Shown here: positions 59,984 to 64,000 of the stretch, piece after piece
How positions within the stretch are numbered: position 1 is the first letter of the stretch
How the letters are laid out: every line of letters starts with the position of its first letter
Assembly (NCBI RefSeq): GCF_000699445.3
Contig: NC_067198.1
Span: forward strand, 37,361,523-37,425,522
Direction: 5' to 3'
Length of the DNA stretch: 64,000 bases
Source: Schistosoma haematobium
Lineage: Eukaryota > Platyhelminthes > Trematoda > Strigeidida > Schistosomatidae
Program-made: the position numbers and the translations under genes
Notes under the pieces: model-generated
Database searches by the model: none
What the model was told of the DNA's origin: nothing
What the model saw: the letters and a program-made list of their open reading frames with translations, nothing else

Positions 59984-60954
59984 TAAGCATTATCCAATAT
60001 TATATTTTTGGTACAATATAGAATTCTTAGCACAAAGTATTTCAACAAGTTTCCATTTCTTAGTTCTTAGTCGATCTTGACGATAAATATTGAGTGATCA
60101 CAAGTTAGATGTTAGCAGTTCAGTAAATGAACATCTGAATAATGAATATTCTTTTTGATGCATATTGCCAGCGACCACATTATCTCTTATTGGGCTTTTT
60201 GTAACTTTGACAACGAAAAGTTGTACACTTTTCAGAAATGCACCAGGATATGTTATGCGATTAATAAACATTATGATATATTAAAACAAAGAAAAATAAA
60301 TAACTTGTTGAAATATCTAGATGGTAGGAATAGGTAGCCCAGATACTCAAGCAGGTCGCGAGTGTATGCATTATTAAGTTTAATTATTTATCAATAAAAT
60401 GTTTGTTATACTTTAGTTTGTAGTTACATTTTCACCTTTTATTCAAAGTAATTCTTTTTTTTCTTTTTGGTAAGAAAGAAAATTCGATTTAAATCAGGAT
60501 TATCCTTAAATTGACTTGACATTGTGATTGTGTTTATCGATAATTGAATGTGAAAAAAAAAATGTATGACCTGTATTCAATATTTTCTCTTTTTTGTGGG
60601 GGGAGATTTAGTTTTAAAAGAGAGTAATCGATTATAATTTTGAAAAAAAATTTGGAAATTAATAGACAAACATCCTTTTCTACTTTCAGTTTAGACATGA
60701 CCTTATTAACTTTGTTGTGTTCTTTATATTTCAGAGATAAGAAATATAACATGGTCTTTAGTAGCTATAGGAAAGAAACGTTTAAATTATTTAGTTTTAA
60801 CCATAATGTGTGCTGACTGATTTATTTTAATAAAAAATGAATGAGGAGGGTAAATGATCTAAACAAATCATGTGAATATCGAATATGGAAAAAAAACATG
60901 AATTGGATTGTCTGAAGACGAAAAAAATGAGTAAACAATACCTACTTACTTACT
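59984..60954. other. AT-rich DNA, nothing identified
   Basis: No gene supported. Polypyrimidine/purine runs near 60454-60470 and 60590-60608. Confidence 0.3.
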
Positions 60955-61720
60955 TACGCCTGTTACTCCTCGTGAAAGGACCATAGGCCGCTCACCGGCA
61001 TTCTCCATCCAACCCTGTCCTGGCCAGTCCTTTCCAGCTCTTTCCAGTTGTTATTCATCCTTTTCATATTTGCTTTTATTTTCCGACGTAATGTGTTCTT
61101 TGTCCTTCCTCTTTTCCGATCCCCTTCAGGATTCCATGTTAGGGCTTGCATCGTGATGTAGTTTGGTGATTTGAGTAATGTATGTCCTATCCATTTCCAT
61201 CGTCTTTTTCTAATTTCTTCTTCAGCTGGAAGCTGGTTTGTTCTCTCCCATAAAAGGCTGTTGCTAATGGTATCCGGCCAATGGATGTTGAGTATCTTGC
61301 GTAGATAACTATTTATAAATACTTACACTTTCTTGATGATGGTTGTAGTAGTTATCGAAGTTTCAGCTCCGTACAGTAGAACTGAATGCCTTGACGTTCG
61401 TATTGAAGATTGTGACTTTGATATTGGTTGTCAGTTGTTTTGAGTTCCATATGTTCTTCAATTGTAAAAATGCGGCCCTTGCATTGCAAATCCTTGCGTT
61501 TACGTCTGATCCTCCTTGTTTATCGACAATGCTTCCCAGGTATGTAAAGGATTCTACATCTTCCAGAGTTTCGCCATCAAGAGTGATTGGATTGGTGTTC
61601 TCCGTGTTGTATTTGAGGACCTTGGTTTTCTCCTTGTGTATGCTGAGGCCTACTGATGCCGAGACTACTGCTACAATTGCCTTTGTTAAATTTTCAGTGA
61701 ACTCTACAATTTTCGTGGTA
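60955..61720 (-). pseudogene. RTE-type (SR2-like) LINE 3' part
   Basis: Minus strand, from 61720 down: EFTENLTKAIVAVVSASVG, the thumb region NTENTNPITLDGETLEDVES and FTYLGSIVDKQGG, then [61 protein letters not shown] and [17 protein letters not shown], ending [18 protein letters not shown]. This is the post-catalytic half of an RTE reverse transcriptase. At least two frameshifts and a stop. Catalytic YADD and endonuclease are missing. A family 1 SINE arm abuts its upstream end at 61725. Confidence 0.82.
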
Positions 61721-61724
61721 AAGT

Positions 61725-61862
61725 TATTTAAGGGGTTTTTGTGGATGTTATAATAATTTCAATGGTTGATATCATGAGTCAGTTAAAGCTAAACCACCAT
61801 GGAAAACCTAGAAGCACTGGATGGCTGTTTCGTCCTATTGTGGAACTCCTCAGCAGTGCGTT
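61725..61862 (-). mobile_element. Ribozyme-SINE family 1, single arm
   Basis: AAGGGGTTTTTGTGGATG tail in reverse, then the arm to CAGCAGTGCG. Minus-strand ribozyme has CUGAGGA and GAAA, with a C-A mismatch in stem III (ACAGCCAU). Ends just past stem I. Confidence 0.75.
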
Positions 61863-62855
61863 GAACGACCAAATTGAACGAACATACAATAAAAATGTAA
61901 AGTGAAGATAAGCCAGTTAGAATTAAGAAATTTAATATTGGGTTTTCACTTGAAATTTAAATATGAATAACTTTCATCTTCTATTACATAAAATATACGA
62001 CAACAATATCAATCTACGGTATTCATAAAAACTCTAAAACTGTTTATGTCTATCAGAGAAATTTGGAGAAAATTTGGTCACATTTTAAGTGCTTATATAG
62101 TGATATTCCTAAAAAACCCTAAATTCAAATAGATTTCGTTATCCCTAGTATGAAATACCTTCTATTTATACAGATACCGAAAAGTGACTTTAAAATTATG
62201 CCATCATTCCAAGAGTTAATTAAGCTAATCAATATACTACACATTTTGACGTAAATCTGCCTATCGAAATACATCAATATACATTAAAACTCGCTGTCTA
62301 AGGCTTTTATTTTCTGCATAGAATTCAAAAATCTTTTTCAATTAACATTCATTTTAAAAAAAGTAACTTAGCCGAATATACATCCCATGAAATTTCAAAT
62401 GCTTAGATTTGACAGATGAAGCTTTTATAAATTATTATTGTAATGAGAACTGAAGAATGTGAAAGATGTTTAGTTTTTCGAATGAGAATTTTGTCTCCAA
62501 GATAAATCAATAACTATTGATTTCTTTTTTATTTATCTTTTATATTAAAAATCTCAAGTTGTGTGCTATATAAGAACCATTCATTCGGCTTACAGATATC
62601 TTCATGTATCTAAATCATAAAGTTCAATCATTAGCTTTCTAATGAAATTTATTAAGAAGATTATACAGACTAAAGTTATACAACCATTTTCACAATACAG
62701 ATTTTCACTAAAGTTATCTTATTGTTTATAAATCAATAAAATGCTGATTATTTTCAGGATTATTTTGTCAATTTTATCTGATGATATATAGACTAATTCT
62801 ATATAATAATTAATGGACAATGATATAATGAACTAGATTTGATTCATTTAAATTA
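61863..62855. other. AT-rich DNA, nothing identified
   Basis: No gene or repeat supported. Confidence 0.3.
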
Positions 62856-63016
62856 TCAGAAGGGGTTTTGTGGATATAATAGTAATTTTAATAGTTTAAA
62901 TCATGAGTCAATTGAAGCTAGACCACCATGGAAAACCTGAAAGCACTGGACGGCCGTTTCATCCTATTGTGGGACTCCTCAGCAGTGCGCATCCAAGATC
63001 CCGCCCCCTCCCACGA
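62856..63016 (-). mobile_element. Ribozyme-SINE family 1, 5'-truncated insertion
   Basis: A single arm flanked by a perfect 15-bp direct repeat GATTCATTTAAATTA (62841-62855 and 63017-63031). Reading minus it starts at TCGTGGGAGGGGGCGGG, just inside the tRNA-like unit, contains an intact ribozyme and ends CCACAAAACCCCTTCTGA. The duplication shows that this half element was inserted as such, which fixes CCCCTTCTGA as the 3' end. Confidence 0.88.
62943..62988 (-). ncRNA. Hammerhead ribozyme, intact core
   Basis: Stem I GCACUG/CAGUGC perfect; CUGAGGA; stem II GUCC/GGAU (G-U at the base); GAAA; stem III ACG-GC-CGU; cleavage-site C at 62949. Confidence 0.82.
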
Positions 63017-63281
63017 GATTCATTTAAATTAAACAAAACTTTATGCGGATTTATTTATCAGATTAAATTAATTTTTTTTTTAATGATCAATGATAAGAAT
63101 TATTATACATTTATGGTTTAATTGTTCAATTACCATAATCAATGTCCTATATTTTACACAAATTTTATGATTGTCTTTATATATTATCTATTTAGATTTA
63201 TATTTAGGTGATTAGATAAACTGTATACAGACTACATTATAATTATTACACATGTAATAATATTTACTTGGTATTGCTTTG

Positions 63282-63530
63282 TTGAATCCTCCCATGGATG
63301 TTTAGGAGTGTAATTGATCAGTCTCTTATTGGCATATGTGCATACTGTGTGTAGTGCCTCGGTAGCTAAGTGGATAACGAGATGGCGTTTGAAGTGAACG
63401 GTACTGAGTTCATGCCCCAGAGTGAACATCAATCATCAGGTGCAAGTACACCTAACTGACGAGTCCCTAGTAGGACGAAACGAGCGTCCTGGATTCCACT
63501 GCTAGCCACTATCCATCTTTGCATTTATGT
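63282..63530 (+). mobile_element. SMalpha-type SINE
   Basis: 5' block TCCTCCCATGGATGTTTAGG, then TCTTATTGGCATATGTGCAT, a tRNA-like A box GTAGCTAAGTGGATAACGAG, GAACGGTACTGAGTTC in place of the B box, the hammerhead, and CCACTGCTAGCCACTATCC as 3' block. This order is the published SMalpha element of Schistosoma, known to encode an active hammerhead. It is the clearest taxonomic marker in the window. Confidence 0.85.
63452..63492 (+). ncRNA. SMalpha hammerhead ribozyme, intact core
   Basis: Core CUGACGA (63456-63462), stem II GUCC/GGAC, GAAA, stem III ACG-AG-CGU, cleavage-site C at 63488. Stem I is CUAA with CUGG, weaker by one mismatch than the CCAG/CUGG pairing seen in the 57.2-kb copy. Confidence 0.8.
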
Positions 63531-63709
63531 GATAATAGATTGATGACATTTTGTTGTTATTAACATAATTCCACATTTATAATATTGTTTTGTTTTATCA
63601 AATGTCAGTGACTTGTACATAAGCAGAAGAAATTTGGTGTTCTTTTCGATTACTTTTTCGTATATAGCAATGTGCAATTGAGCTGAAGGTATCTTTATTA
63701 AATATAATT

Positions 63710-63935
63710 TTCACAGTTGAAATGATGAACTGATCTTAACTAAACCAGCAATAAAAACTTGGAAGCATTGAAAGGGCATTTTTCACTACTATGGAACTCT
63801 CTAGCCATGAGTATCCACAACCACCACCCACCAAGGTGGGAATCGAGCCTAGGACCTTCAGTTTTGTGCAGGAATGCTAAACCTCTAGACCACTGAGCTG
63901 GCCTAAAACGGTGTTGATGTTTAACTTGAATCAAT
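63710..63935 (-). mobile_element. Ribozyme-SINE family 1, arm plus tRNA-like unit, decayed
   Basis: Arm ACAGTTGAAATGATGAACTG to TAGCCATGAGTATCC, then minus tRNA-like unit (GGTGGGAATCGAGCCTAGG; TAGACCACTGAGCTGGCC) and spacer AACGGTGTTGATGTTTAACT. The ribozyme core is lost. Confidence 0.72.
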
Positions 63936-64000
63936 CTATGGTCTTGTGCAACCCTTCATTTATTGCCTACCATGAATAACTGTTTCACATCCAACACGGA

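Overview
The window looks like a trematode flatworm genome, most likely Schistosoma. It is AT-rich, gene-poor and crowded with retroelements. The assignment rests on element families: an SMalpha-type SINE with a hammerhead ribozyme (63.3-63.5 kb), Ty3/gypsy LTR elements with a tRNA-Trp-like primer site and a CHCC Gag finger (CsRn1-like), RTE-type LINE tails, and Penelope-like (PLE) GIY-YIG fragments. No prokaryotic features, CRISPR array, rRNA or ordinary tRNA gene was seen.

Layout. 0.46-3.94 kb: one LTR element that integrated as a unit (4-bp target duplication AGTG) but is internally scrambled; gag-protease-RT plus an LTR point left, integrase tail plus an LTR point right. 8.07-10.53 kb: a second LTR element (duplication CTCT) reduced to truncated LTR, intact integrase reading frame and full LTR. 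10.6-11.7 kb: two candidate spliced exons on the minus strand, one with a FAR1/ZSWIM-like DNA-binding fold and one resembling the NPF...GPM(R) stretch of LPCAT-type acyltransferases. 13-24 kb: RTE and CR1-like LINE remains and the first ribozyme SINEs. 27-31.4 kb: three PLE tails in the same orientation. 37.5-38.2 kb: the best host exon, unrecognised, acidic, with a clean GTAAGC donor. 49.26-49.83 kb: an uninterrupted (ATC)n tract of about 190 units. 50-53 kb: more PLE pieces. 60.9-61.7 kb: an RTE tail. The rest is AT-rich intergenic or intronic DNA.

The most striking content is a set of small non-autonomous retroposons carrying hammerhead ribozyme motifs, with about 25 recognisable copies in 64 kb. 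Family 1 combines a tRNA-like Pol III promoter (A and B boxes), a hammerhead with the CUGAGGA...GAAA core and minimal stem III, and a tail ending in CCCCTTCTGA. Many copies also carry an inverted second copy of the ribozyme arm at the other end, so the element is a long palindrome with a ribozyme on each strand. Family 2 (32.15-32.52 and 39.33-39.55 kb) has a different tRNA-like body, a hammerhead-like motif and a terminal hairpin. Both families are flanked by 10-15 bp direct repeats, which indicates target-primed retroposition. Family 3 is the known SMalpha SINE.

These SINE-like elements encode no protein. PLE and RTE relatives in the same window are the likely kind of source for their reverse transcriptase, but the sequence does not show which one is used.
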